In this document: positions 17,255 to 24,739 of the stretch, piece by piece
Layout of the letters: every line of letters begins with the position of its first letter
How positions within the stretch are numbered: position 1 is the first letter of the stretch
Assembly (NCBI GenBank): GCA_016790965.1
Contig: JAEUNZ010000027.1
Coordinates: 1 to 64,000, forward strand
Length of the DNA: 64,000 nucleotides
Source: SSSZ01 sp016790965
Lineage (GTDB): Bacteria > Pseudomonadota > Gammaproteobacteria > Burkholderiales > Rhodocyclaceae
Direction of reading: 5' to 3'
The notes under the pieces: generated by a model
What the model was told of the DNA's origin: nothing
Database searches by the model: none
Seen by the model: only the letters and a program-made list of their open reading frames with translations
Translations under genes and position numbers: made by a program

Positions 17255-17955
17255 GCAGGGCGGTGCCTCTGGTGGCGCTCCTCCTGCTCTGGGGATCGGG
17301 TGCTTCGGTCGCAGCTGCCGAGGTTGCGGCGGGAATTGTGTTCTCTGCGGGGGCCGCGAGCATCGTCACCCCGGACGGCCAGCGCCGTCCTGCTTCCCGC
17401 GGGGGCGAACTGCTCGCCGGAGAATCGATCGAAACCGGCGACGACGGCCGCGCCCAACTGCGCTTCCGGGATGGTGCCAGCATGTCACTGCAACCCGCCA
17501 CGCGCTTTCGCGTGGACGACTTCCGCTTTGCGGGCGGCAAGGGCAGTCCGGAGGACAAGGGCTTCTTTACCCTGCTCAAGGGTGGCTTCCGCACTATCAC
17601 CGGCTTGATCGGCAAAGGGCGCCGCGAGCAATACCAAGTGGGGACCACGGTCGCCACCATAGGCATCCGCGGGACCGAGTATTCGGCCAACCTGGGAAGC
17701 GGGGGCCTGGTCGTCACGACAGTTTCTGGTCTGGTCGAAGTGTGCAATGCGGCAGGTTGTGTCCTCGTGAGTCCGGGCGAGACCACCACGGTTGTCGACA
17801 AGGACGCCAAACCCGGCCCGGGCAGTCCGCCCAAGGTCGGCCAGGGCGATCTGCTGCCCCAGTTGCCCAGCGGTCCGGGGGCGGATGATCGCAGTCGCGT
17901 GCCCGTGCGGCCCGTGGAGCCGCCGCCCATCAACCGAAATACAACAAACTGGTAG
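17251..17955 (+). CDS. Secreted FecR-domain protein (short paralogue)
   Basis: A 234-residue exported protein. A signal peptide (VPLVALLLLWGSGASVAAA) is followed by a FecR-type beta domain (about 30-180) with GDDGRAQLRFRDGA, LKGGFRTITGLIGK and VATIGIRGTEYSA, then a proline-rich tail. A Cys pair sits in VCNAAGC. It lacks the membrane helix of a classical anti-sigma FecR and no sigma-factor gene is near. Its ATG overlaps the decarboxylase stop (ATGA). It is clearly paralogous to the longer FecR protein at 19383, with a SLAM-like gene in between. Function unknown. Confidence 0.85.
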   Translation: MSRAVPLVALLLLWGSGASVAAAEVAAGIVFSAGAASIVTPDGQRRPASRGGELLAGESIETGDDGRAQLRFRDGASMSLQPATRFRVDDFRFAGGKGSPEDKGFFTLLKGGFRTITGLIGKGRREQYQVGTTVATIGIRGTEYSANLGSGGLVVTTVSGLVEVCNAAGCVLVSPGETTTVVDKDAKPGPGSPPKVGQGDLLPQLPSGPGADDRSRVPVRPVEPPPINRNTTNW

Positions 17956-18038
17956 GGTTTTTCCCCTATCCGGCCGTACGGGATATGCCCCCGTTGTGAT
18001 AAGATTCAGCTACTTATCGCTGGTAGGGGGAAGATTCG

Positions 18039-19367
18039 GTGCGTGTCGTTCGTGAGTTGAAAAAAATTGCCGTCGTCGCTGGGCTCGCCCTGGCCGCGGC
18101 GCCGCTGCCGGTTCTGGCCGATGCGGTGACGGATCAGGCCAAGGGCCTCATCGAGCAAGGCAAGGGTGCCGAAGCCTACCGCATGCTCGACATCCTGGAG
18201 AGCGAGCGGGCGGGGGATCCGGTCTATGACCTGCTGCTCGGCATCTCCGCTCTGGATGCGGGCCAGGGAACCCGGGCCATCTTCGCCCTGGAGCGGGTGC
18301 TGGCGGTGGAGCCCAACAACGTTCGCGCCCGGGCCGAAATCGCCCGCGCCTACATGCTCGTGGGTGAGACAGAGACCGCCAAGGCGGAATTCGAAACCAC
18401 CAAGAAGCAGGGGGTTCCGCCCGAGGTCGCCGCCACCATCGACAAGCTGGTGGTCGCCATCGACCGCATGGCCGACGCGAGTCGCAGCTCGATCAAGGGC
18501 TACATCGAGGGGATCGTCGGCCACGATTCAAACGCCAACGCCGCACCCAGTCGCACTACGGTGGCGGTTCCCGTCCTGGGCGGGCTACCTTTTACCCTCG
18601 ATTCCGACAGCCGCAAGCGCAGCGACTGGTTCGGCACCCTGGGAGGCGGGATCAGCATCCGCCACCCCGTTTCACCCGGCGTCGTCCTGTTGGGCGGGCT
18701 TTCTGGCTCCCAGCGCTGGAATTTCGATCATACCGACCTCGACACGGCCAGCATCGACGCCTACGGCGGCGTCCTGCTCAACCAGGGGCGCAACGTCTAT
18801 TCCATTACCGCCCAGAGTTCCACCCTCTTCGTCGATGACGAAGACTTTCGGCGGGCCAACGGGGTCACCGGCTTGTGGCAGCACAATCTCGACTCGCGCA
18901 ACCAGTTGAGTGCCTTCGCCCAGTATTCCAATCTGAGTTACCTCACCCAGTCGGTGCGCGATGCCGACCGCTATGTCCTGGGCGGTGCTTGGGCTCACGC
19001 TTTCCGCGAGGGGCAGGTTGCGTTTCTCAGCGCCTACCTCGCCAACGAGCGTCCGGAAAAATCCAATGTGGAGCACCTGGGGCACCACGCCTACGGGCTG
19101 CGGGCCGGGGGCCAGTGGGGGCTGGATGCCAAGTTCTCGCTGTTCGGCAGCGTGGCCTTCGAGCACCGCCGCTACGGCGGCGAGGATCCTTCCTTCCTCA
19201 AGCGGCGCAGTGACGACCAGTTGAACATCAACCTGGGGGTCACCTACCTGGTTACCAAGGAACTGTCGGTGACGCCGCAGATTTCCTTGACCGACAACCA
19301 GTCCAATGTGCATTTCAATGATTACCGGCGCGACATCGTTTCAGTGACGGTTCGTCGTGAATTCTGA
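18039..19367 (+). CDS. SLAM-like outer-membrane protein (TPR + DUF560-type barrel)
   Basis: A 442-residue outer-membrane protein resembling surface lipoprotein assembly modifiers, the translocators of type XI secretion. A signal peptide (residues 1-27, ending LPVLADA) precedes TPR-like helices (about 30-140, with YDLLLGISALDAGQGTRAIFALERVLAVEPNN) and then alternating beta strands to the end (VSVTVRREF, terminal Phe typical of outer-membrane barrels). GTG start with GGGGGAAG upstream. It lies between two FecR-domain genes, the second of which has a barrel-like C-terminus, so it may secrete that protein. The family is moderately sure and the cargo is inferred. Confidence 0.8.
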   Translation: MRVVRELKKIAVVAGLALAAAPLPVLADAVTDQAKGLIEQGKGAEAYRMLDILESERAGDPVYDLLLGISALDAGQGTRAIFALERVLAVEPNNVRARAEIARAYMLVGETETAKAEFETTKKQGVPPEVAATIDKLVVAIDRMADASRSSIKGYIEGIVGHDSNANAAPSRTTVAVPVLGGLPFTLDSDSRKRSDWFGTLGGGISIRHPVSPGVVLLGGLSGSQRWNFDHTDLDTASIDAYGGVLLNQGRNVYSITAQSSTLFVDDEDFRRANGVTGLWQHNLDSRNQLSAFAQYSNLSYLTQSVRDADRYVLGGAWAHAFREGQVAFLSAYLANERPEKSNVEHLGHHAYGLRAGGQWGLDAKFSLFGSVAFEHRRYGGEDPSFLKRRSDDQLNINLGVTYLVTKELSVTPQISLTDNQSNVHFNDYRRDIVSVTVRREF

Positions 19368-19382
19368 TTGACGGGATTAGCC

Positions 19383-20774
19383 ATGCCATCCAAAACTCGC
19401 ATCGCACAAGCCGCAGCCCTGGTTTCCCTGGGCATTGTTCCCACGCTTGCCCCGGCGGCAGGGGCTGCGCGCGTCGATTTCTCTTCGGGCAACGTGTCGG
19501 CCATTTCTGCCTCCGGTGCTCAGCGCCCCCTGGCCAAGGGAGCCGAGGTCGCTCCCGGCGAAACCATCGCGACAGGCGACAACGGGCGCACGCAACTGCG
19601 CTTTGCCGACGGTGCCCAGATGTCCCTTCAGCCCAAGAGCGAGTTCCGCATCGAGGCCTATGAACACAAAGGGGGCGAGGGAGACAAGGGTTTCTTCAAC
19701 CTGTTGCGCGGCGGCCTGCGCACCATCACCGGACTCATCGGTCGCGGCAACAAGGACGCCTATCGGGTCACCACTCAGGTGGCCACCATCGGCATTCGGG
19801 GCACCGAATATTCTGTGGGCTACACGGGTCCCGACGGCCAGGGCGTGTTGATCCACACCGGCGAAGGCGCCGTGGAAGTCTGTAACGCCGCGGGTTGCGT
19901 CATTGTGTCGGGGGGCGAGTCGGCTCTGGTGACCGGCAAGGATACCAAGCCGACGGTGGCCGGAAGCCCGCCGGTCCTGCCACCGCAGCAACCGCCCGGC
20001 GAGGCCGTGACGCCCTACGGTGCTGGCGATTGCACCGGATCGGGCGGTGGATCTTGCGTGCTGGGCGCCGACCTGACCTCCGGCAAAAAATACGCCGTAG
20101 CCGTTGCCGCCGTGTTCGACGGTTCGGCGGACGTCTACAGCTTCGCTGCACCGGCCGACGCCGTTTTCGGCGGTGGTTCCACGCTCCAGTCAGTGTCCGA
20201 CAGCGACGGCCAGCACCTCACCGCCGGAAACGTCAAAGGTGCCCTCGCCATCGACGGCGTGATCGGTTGGGGTGTCTGGACCACCGGTTCGGGGGTGGTC
20301 AATTGCGACGGCGCCTGTTCCGTCAACGCCACCCAACTGCACTACATCGCGGGCCTGCCGACCTCGACGGCCGACATTTCCGCATTGCAGAGTGCCAACC
20401 TCGTCGGCACCTACAGTCTGGCGGGGTATTCTCTGCCTACCTCCGAATCCGGCGTGGTCGGCAACGTGACCGGCGGCACCCTCACGGCCCATTTTGCGCC
20501 CGCCCATGTGACCGTCGGCGTCAGTCTCGGTGTCGCGATCGGCGGGTCGAGCTATGCCCTTTCAGGTACCGGCAGCACGGGCGGTGGCTCGAGCTTTTCC
20601 GGCTCAGGAGGCAGCGGCTTCGGATTCAACGGTTTCTTTGCGGGAGCCAATGCCTCCCACGCAGGCATTGCCTACAAGTTCAGTGCCGGTGGCCTGGACG
20701 AGCATGTCATGGGCGCCGCCGCCTTCCGCCGCACCAGCACGACCAGCGCTGGCGGCAGTATCGCCTTGGATTGA
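19383..20774 (+). CDS. Secreted FecR-domain protein with TbpB-like C-terminal domain (candidate SLAM cargo)
   Basis: A 463-residue exported protein. A signal peptide without a lipobox (residues 1-28) precedes a FecR domain (about 30-185: GDNGRTQLRFADGAQ, LLRGGLRTITGLIGR, VATIGIRGTEYS, VCNAAGC), a proline linker, a Cys-containing middle region (210-315) and a Gly/Ser-rich beta region (about 290-463). The last part, with LHYIAGLPT, YSLAGYSLPT, GFFAGANASHAGIAYKF and VMGAAAF, resembles the eight-stranded barrel of transferrin-binding-protein-type SLAM substrates. The ATG is 15 bases after the SLAM-like gene. A strong terminator follows. Confidence 0.82.
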   Translation: MPSKTRIAQAAALVSLGIVPTLAPAAGAARVDFSSGNVSAISASGAQRPLAKGAEVAPGETIATGDNGRTQLRFADGAQMSLQPKSEFRIEAYEHKGGEGDKGFFNLLRGGLRTITGLIGRGNKDAYRVTTQVATIGIRGTEYSVGYTGPDGQGVLIHTGEGAVEVCNAAGCVIVSGGESALVTGKDTKPTVAGSPPVLPPQQPPGEAVTPYGAGDCTGSGGGSCVLGADLTSGKKYAVAVAAVFDGSADVYSFAAPADAVFGGGSTLQSVSDSDGQHLTAGNVKGALAIDGVIGWGVWTTGSGVVNCDGACSVNATQLHYIAGLPTSTADISALQSANLVGTYSLAGYSLPTSESGVVGNVTGGTLTAHFAPAHVTVGVSLGVAIGGSSYALSGTGSTGGGSSFSGSGGSGFGFNGFFAGANASHAGIAYKFSAGGLDEHVMGAAAFRRTSTTSAGGSIALD

Positions 20775-20809
20775 CCGAGCGACAGCGCCTGTTTCGGCCG
20801 ACCCATGCA

Positions 20810-20846
20810 AAAGCGCCTCGCAGATGCTGCGAGGCGCTTTGCTTTT
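20810..20846. terminator. Bidirectional terminator between the FecR and PEP-CTERM genes
   Basis: A perfect 14-bp stem, AAAGCGCCTCGCAG / CTGCGAGGCGCTTT, with loop ATG and T-rich flanks on the plus side and A residues on the other. It lies between convergent genes and should stop both transcripts. Confidence 0.9.
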
Positions 20847-20871
20847 GGCTGTCGCCGTGGCGGCCAGTCGG

Positions 20872-21498
20872 CTAGGATTTTCTCTGGCGGGCAACCCCGA
20901 TGCCCAGGAGACCGAGGGCAATGAGCGCCAAACTTGCGGGTTCGGGAACTGAACCCGTCGCGCCGGTCCGGAAGTTGGCCCCGAGCCAAGCACCGTCGGC
21001 ATGTCCATCGGTTTGAGTCGGGAACGAGAAAATCGAATTGAAAGCGCTGTACCGATCAACGATGACGTCCACGTCCGGGTCGATGCTGCCGGAGCCACCC
21101 TGGAGGGTGTTGAGAGACGAGGCCAGATCGGTGGTGTAGGCGCCGATGACGTAATGCGTTCCCGCGACCAGCGAGAAGCCGCTGATATTGACGTAGCGGA
21201 ACAGGCCGTCCAGTTGCCCCGTGCCTGCCAGGATCGTGGTGGAGGTGAGCAGATTTCCCGAGGTATCCCAAATGCCGATTTGCGCATTGGAACTCAGCCC
21301 GTTTGCCCCGGAGTCATAGACACCCAGGGAGGTGATGGTCCGGTTGGACGAGACGGTGAATTCAAAGCCAAGCGTGTATTGCCCGCCACCATACTCGGAG
21401 CCGGGGGTGGTGAGATTGATGGCCGCCCCATGGGCATAAAGCGAAGTGCAGAGTCCCAGCGCCAGGGCCAGTGCCTTTCCGGTGTTGAGTGTTGCCAT
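20872..21498 (-). CDS. PEP-CTERM sorting-domain protein with DUF4082-like domain
   Basis: A 208-residue exported protein. The N-terminal signal peptide (ALALALGLCTSLYAHGA) precedes a beta-rich domain (about 25-175) reminiscent of DUF4082, with FTVSSNRTITSLGVYDSG and GTHYVIGAYTTD. The C-terminus is a textbook exosortase sorting tag: VPEPASL, a hydrophobic helix (ALIALGLLGIGVA) and a basic end (RQRKS). XrtA, encoded at 46240-47817, should cleave near the PEP motif. The ATG is fixed by a perfect AGGAGGT six bases upstream; the frame continues upstream but with unlikely residues. A sigma-54-like promoter lies upstream. Confidence 0.93.
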   Translation of the reverse strand: MATLNTGKALALALGLCTSLYAHGAAINLTTPGSEYGGGQYTLGFEFTVSSNRTITSLGVYDSGANGLSSNAQIGIWDTSGNLLTSTTILAGTGQLDGLFRYVNISGFSLVAGTHYVIGAYTTDLASSLNTLQGGSGSIDPDVDVIVDRYSAFNSIFSFPTQTDGHADGAWLGANFRTGATGSVPEPASLALIALGLLGIGVARQRKS

Positions 21499-21504
21499 TG
21501 ATAT

Positions 21505-21511
21505 ACCTCCT
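21505..21511 (-). promoter_or_regulatory. Strong ribosome-binding site of the PEP-CTERM gene
   Basis: AGGAGGT on the minus strand, six bases before the ATG. It decides the start at 21498 against the longer in-frame opening. Confidence 0.85.
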
Positions 21512-21579
21512 GTTGAGGGTTGGATTACTCGATTCTCTGGGTTCCGAGGGTTTGCATGTTCCCCCTGCGATACGCTAAA

Positions 21580-21594
21580 GCAATATTTACGCCG
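21580..21594 (-). promoter_or_regulatory. Sigma-54-type promoter (-24/-12) of the PEP-CTERM gene
   Basis: The minus strand reads CGGCGTAAATATTGC, which keeps the GG at -24 and the TTGC at -12 of the consensus TGGCAC-N5-TTGC with exact spacing. Transcription would begin near 21568, leaving a leader of about 70 bases. PEP-CTERM genes in related bacteria are reported to depend on RpoN with the PrsK/PrsR system. Confidence 0.55.
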
Positions 21595-21739
21595 ACTGTT
21601 GTACTGGAGGCGTACTTTTCGAAGAAACAGAGGCTTGGCCTTGTGCCTGCGGTGCTGCGCGCCGCACGCCGAGCGCCAGGTGTAAAAAAAATCGACAGGC
21701 TTCTCCGGCACTTGCGCGCGGCCTTGCGCCTGGCGTCCC

Positions 21740-22267
21740 TTACCGTAGCCGCCGGCTCACAAAGGCAAAGCGGATGCCGTCGGCCGTTCGGTGTTCCTCC
21801 CGCTCCGCCTCGTACCAGGTGTCGTCCCGAATGTCTGGAAATCGTACGTCCCCCTCCGGGGCAATGTCGACTTCCGTAAGTTCAAGGCGGTTGGCATAGG
21901 GCAGTGCAAGGGCGTAGAGCTCGCCACCGCCGATGACGAACAAGGAGTCTGCGCCGGCCTTGGCGACGGTTGCCAAGGCTGCAGGAAAGGACGAGACGAC
22001 TTCCGCACCGGGGGCGTCGTAGCCGGACTGTCGGCTCACCACCAGATTGCGCCGGCCGGGCAGGGGGCGAAAGCGCAGTGGCAGGGATTCCCAGGTCTTG
22101 CGGCCCATGACCACGGTTCCCCCTTGGGTGAGGGTCTTGAAATGCTGCATGTCCAGGGGATCACGCCAGACCAGCTCGTTACCCCGGCCGATGATGCCGT
22201 TGCGGGCGACGGCCGCCACCAGGACGACGGCGGGGGAAGTGGCGGGGGGATAGAGCATAGCTAGCAT
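21740..22267 (-). CDS. folA: Dihydrofolate reductase
   Basis: A 175-residue enzyme that reduces dihydrofolate to tetrahydrofolate with NADPH. It shows VAAVARNGIIGRGNELVWRDPLDM with the active-site acidic residue, VVMGRKTWESLP, the NLVVSRQ strand, and the VIGGGELY nucleotide-binding turn. Two starts are possible: ATG at 22267, one base after the glgA stop, or ATG at 22258 (172 residues), which may suit a promoter overlapping the first. There is no clear ribosome site for either. It is the last gene of the minus-strand glucan block and has no functional tie to it. Confidence 0.93.
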   Translation of the reverse strand: MLAMLYPPATSPAVVLVAAVARNGIIGRGNELVWRDPLDMQHFKTLTQGGTVVMGRKTWESLPLRFRPLPGRRNLVVSRQSGYDAPGAEVVSSFPAALATVAKAGADSLFVIGGGELYALALPYANRLELTEVDIAPEGDVRFPDIRDDTWYEAEREEHRTADGIRFAFVSRRLR

Positions 22268-22271
22268 TCTA
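22266..22271 (-). promoter_or_regulatory. Possible -10 box of folA at the glgA stop codon
   Basis: The minus strand reads CGCTAGAATGC, a TAGAAT -10 element overlapping the glgA stop. Transcription would start about seven bases downstream, almost on the ATG at 22258. Confidence 0.3.
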
Positions 22272-23714
22272 GCGGCGCCCGCAGGCCTCCCGGTAAAGCC
22301 GCTGGTAGTCGCGCGCGGCGGGCTTCCAGGACCAGTCCCGGCGCATGCCGTTCTGCTGCAATCGATGCCAGGTACGGCGGTCACGCCAGGCGGCGACGAC
22401 CCGCTCCAGGGTGAGCCACAGGGCGTGGGGCGTGGCGTCGTGCAGGACGAAACCGTTGGCCTGTCCGGCGGCCAGGGACTCGGGGCCGAGATCGACCACC
22501 GTGTCCGCCAGGCCCCCCGTGGCCCGAACCACCGGCGGTGTACCGTAGGCCAGGCTGTACATCTGGTTGAGGCCGCAGGGTTCGAAGCGGCTGGGCATGA
22601 GGAATGCGTCGGCGCCGGCTTCGATGCGGTGGGCGAGACCCTCGTCGAAGCCGATGGTGACGGCCACCTGACCGGGGTGGGCGGCGGCGAGCGCCGAGAA
22701 ACCCGCCTCCAGTTCCCGTTCGCCGCTGCCCAGCACCACCAGTTGGGCCGGCAGATGGGCGAGGCCTTCGCCCAGGGTGAGCAGCAGATCGAGACCCTTT
22801 TGATGGGTCAGCCGGCTGATGACGCCGAAGAGGGGACGGTCGTCACAGACCGTGAGCCCCAGGGAATCCTGAAGCACCGTGCGGTTGCCCCGCTTGGCCC
22901 CCAGGCGGCCGGCATTGTAGGCAAAGGCTAAGGCGGGATCCCGGGCCGGGTTCCAAAGCGTGGTGTCGATGCCGTTGAGGATGCCGCTCAGGGCGTCGGC
23001 CCGGTGGCGCAGCAGCGGAGCCAGGCCGTAGCCCAAGGCCTCCCCCTGGATTTCCCGGGCGTAGGTGGGACTGACGGTGGAAATCCGGTCAGCCAGTTGC
23101 AGCCCGGCCTTGAGGAAAGAAAGCTGGCCGTGGTATTCGACACCGTCGAAGCGCCAGGCGTGGTCGGGCAGCCCCAGCTCGGACGCCAGGGATTTGGGAA
23201 AACAGCCCTGAAAGGCGATGTTGTGGATGGTGACGAGGCTCGCTGCACCGCCTTCGTAATGCAGGAAGGCGGCCGCGAGGGCGGTCTGCCAGTCGTGGGC
23301 GTGCACAAGATCGGCCCGCCAGGGAAGGGGCGAGTTGTCCTGGCCGAGTACGGCGGCCACGCGGGAAAGCAGGCCGAAGCGCAGACCGTTGTCGCTCCAG
23401 TCCTGCCCCTGGGCGTCGAGGTAGGGATTGCCGGGTCGCTCGAAGAGGGAGGGGCAGTCAAGCAGGATCAGAGGCAGGCCGGCCGCGTCCGCCCCCAGGA
23501 GGCGGCAGGGCGGAAGTGCCGGGGCCAGCGCCGGCAGGGCGGCCAGTTCCCGGGCGGCGGGGAAGGCCTTACGCAGGGCTGGATAGGCTGGCACCAGGAC
23601 GCGCAGATCTTCGCCGACCGCCCGCAGCGCCTGGGGCAGGGCGGCGGCAACATCGCCCAAGCCGCCGGTCTTGACCCAGGGGGCAACTTCGGAGGTGGCG
23701 AAAAGAATCTTCAT
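22269..23714 (-). CDS. glgA: Glycogen synthase (ADP-glucose type, GT5)
   Basis: A 481-residue glucosyltransferase that extends alpha-1,4-glucan from ADP-glucose. The N-terminal donor-site motif KTGGLGDVAAALP, the VHAHDWQTALA segment, and the C-terminal SRFEPCGLNQMYSLAYGTPPVVRATGGL GT5 signature (split here by family convention into SRFEPCGLNQ and ATGGLADTV) are all present. The length is typical. It is preceded by a secreted unknown protein and followed by folA. No ADP-glucose pyrophosphorylase or branching enzyme gene is in the window. Confidence 0.96.
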   Translation of the reverse strand: MKILFATSEVAPWVKTGGLGDVAAALPQALRAVGEDLRVLVPAYPALRKAFPAARELAALPALAPALPPCRLLGADAAGLPLILLDCPSLFERPGNPYLDAQGQDWSDNGLRFGLLSRVAAVLGQDNSPLPWRADLVHAHDWQTALAAAFLHYEGGAASLVTIHNIAFQGCFPKSLASELGLPDHAWRFDGVEYHGQLSFLKAGLQLADRISTVSPTYAREIQGEALGYGLAPLLRHRADALSGILNGIDTTLWNPARDPALAFAYNAGRLGAKRGNRTVLQDSLGLTVCDDRPLFGVISRLTHQKGLDLLLTLGEGLAHLPAQLVVLGSGERELEAGFSALAAAHPGQVAVTIGFDEGLAHRIEAGADAFLMPSRFEPCGLNQMYSLAYGTPPVVRATGGLADTVVDLGPESLAAGQANGFVLHDATPHALWLTLERVVAAWRDRRTWHRLQQNGMRRDWSWKPAARDYQRLYREACGRR

Positions 23715-23790
23715 CCCGCAATCCCTCGCCCGGGAATGGCCGCCCCTGGCCTGTTCCCGGGTGTGTCGCTTGCGACCCAGAGGAGCGGCC

Positions 23791-24711
23791 TCAATCCGCC
23801 ACCTGCCAGAGGCCTTCCGGACTGCGCACCACCACCAGCCGGGGCGGATAGGCGACGCTCAGGGAAATGCCCACGCACATCTGGGTGTCGTTGCCCTTGA
23901 GTTTGGCGAAGGCTTTCTGGTCGGCGGAAAAGAGATCGCCGCCGCGGCGGGCCACGGCCACCGCTGCGCTGCCCGTGGTGGCGATGTCCAGGTCGGCGGG
24001 CGCCGGTCCCTGGATGCGCACGCCGGCCGCGTAGGCCTTGTCCAGGCACTTGAGCTTCTTCACGTCGGCGACCTGGATATTGGGCCGCGCTTCGAGAATC
24101 TTGTAGAAGCGGTCGAAATTGGGGGCGAAGGCCTCGGCGCGTTCCTTCACCAGGGCAGCGATCTTCTGGCGGTCATCGTCGGAAAGGTTGCTGACCGCAG
24201 GGTAGCGGTGCCAGGGGCGATCGGGGGCGAAGTCGGCGACAAATTCCTTTTCCACCACCGCCTTGCCCTGGGCCTTCTTGCGCTCCTGGCCTTCACCTGC
24301 CTGATTGGTGGTGGTCGTGGCATTGCCTCGGGTTTCCTGGGTCACCTGATCGGTGACCTGGGCCCACTTGAGGCTGGTCTGATAGGACTGCTTGGTATCC
24401 GCCGGTTCGAATTCGATGCGCAGGACGTTCTTGCCCTTCCTCAGCCCCAGGGCCATGGACTGGCCGGTGATCCAAACCGCCGGCGCGATCTCCCGCCGCT
24501 CGAAGAGCACCGGCATGGACTGTTTGCGGATTTCCTGCTCGCCGATGGGGATGTTATTGACCAGGATGCGAGCCTTGCCCGGCACCGCCTCGACTTCGGG
24601 CTTGGCCACGTCGCCGACGAAGGGGGTGAATTCGAACTCGATGTTGATGACCGCGGCGGGGGCGAGAACGGACCACAGCGCGATGGCGAGGGCAGCAAGA
24701 AATCTTCTCAT
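23791..24711 (-). CDS. Exported protein of unknown function
   Basis: A 306-residue protein that I do not recognise. It has a signal peptide (FLAALAIALWSVLAPAA) and then a beta-rich region (EFEFTPF, KARILVNNIPIGEQEI, KNVLRIEFEP), a charged Gln/Lys stretch near residue 150 (QERKKAQGKAV), a helical segment (about 170-215) and a C-terminal region with two cysteines (KKLKCLDKAY and TQMCVGIS). It is probably periplasmic. It lies 28 bases after pgi and 76 before glgA on the same strand, so it should be co-transcribed with the glucan genes although it is exported. Confidence 0.7.
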   Translation of the reverse strand: MRRFLAALAIALWSVLAPAAVINIEFEFTPFVGDVAKPEVEAVPGKARILVNNIPIGEQEIRKQSMPVLFERREIAPAVWITGQSMALGLRKGKNVLRIEFEPADTKQSYQTSLKWAQVTDQVTQETRGNATTTTNQAGEGQERKKAQGKAVVEKEFVADFAPDRPWHRYPAVSNLSDDDRQKIAALVKERAEAFAPNFDRFYKILEARPNIQVADVKKLKCLDKAYAAGVRIQGPAPADLDIATTGSAAVAVARRGGDLFSADQKAFAKLKGNDTQMCVGISLSVAYPPRLVVVRSPEGLWQVAD

Positions 24712-24739
24712 GGGGAAGCTCCGGGGGGTGGGAAAAGTA

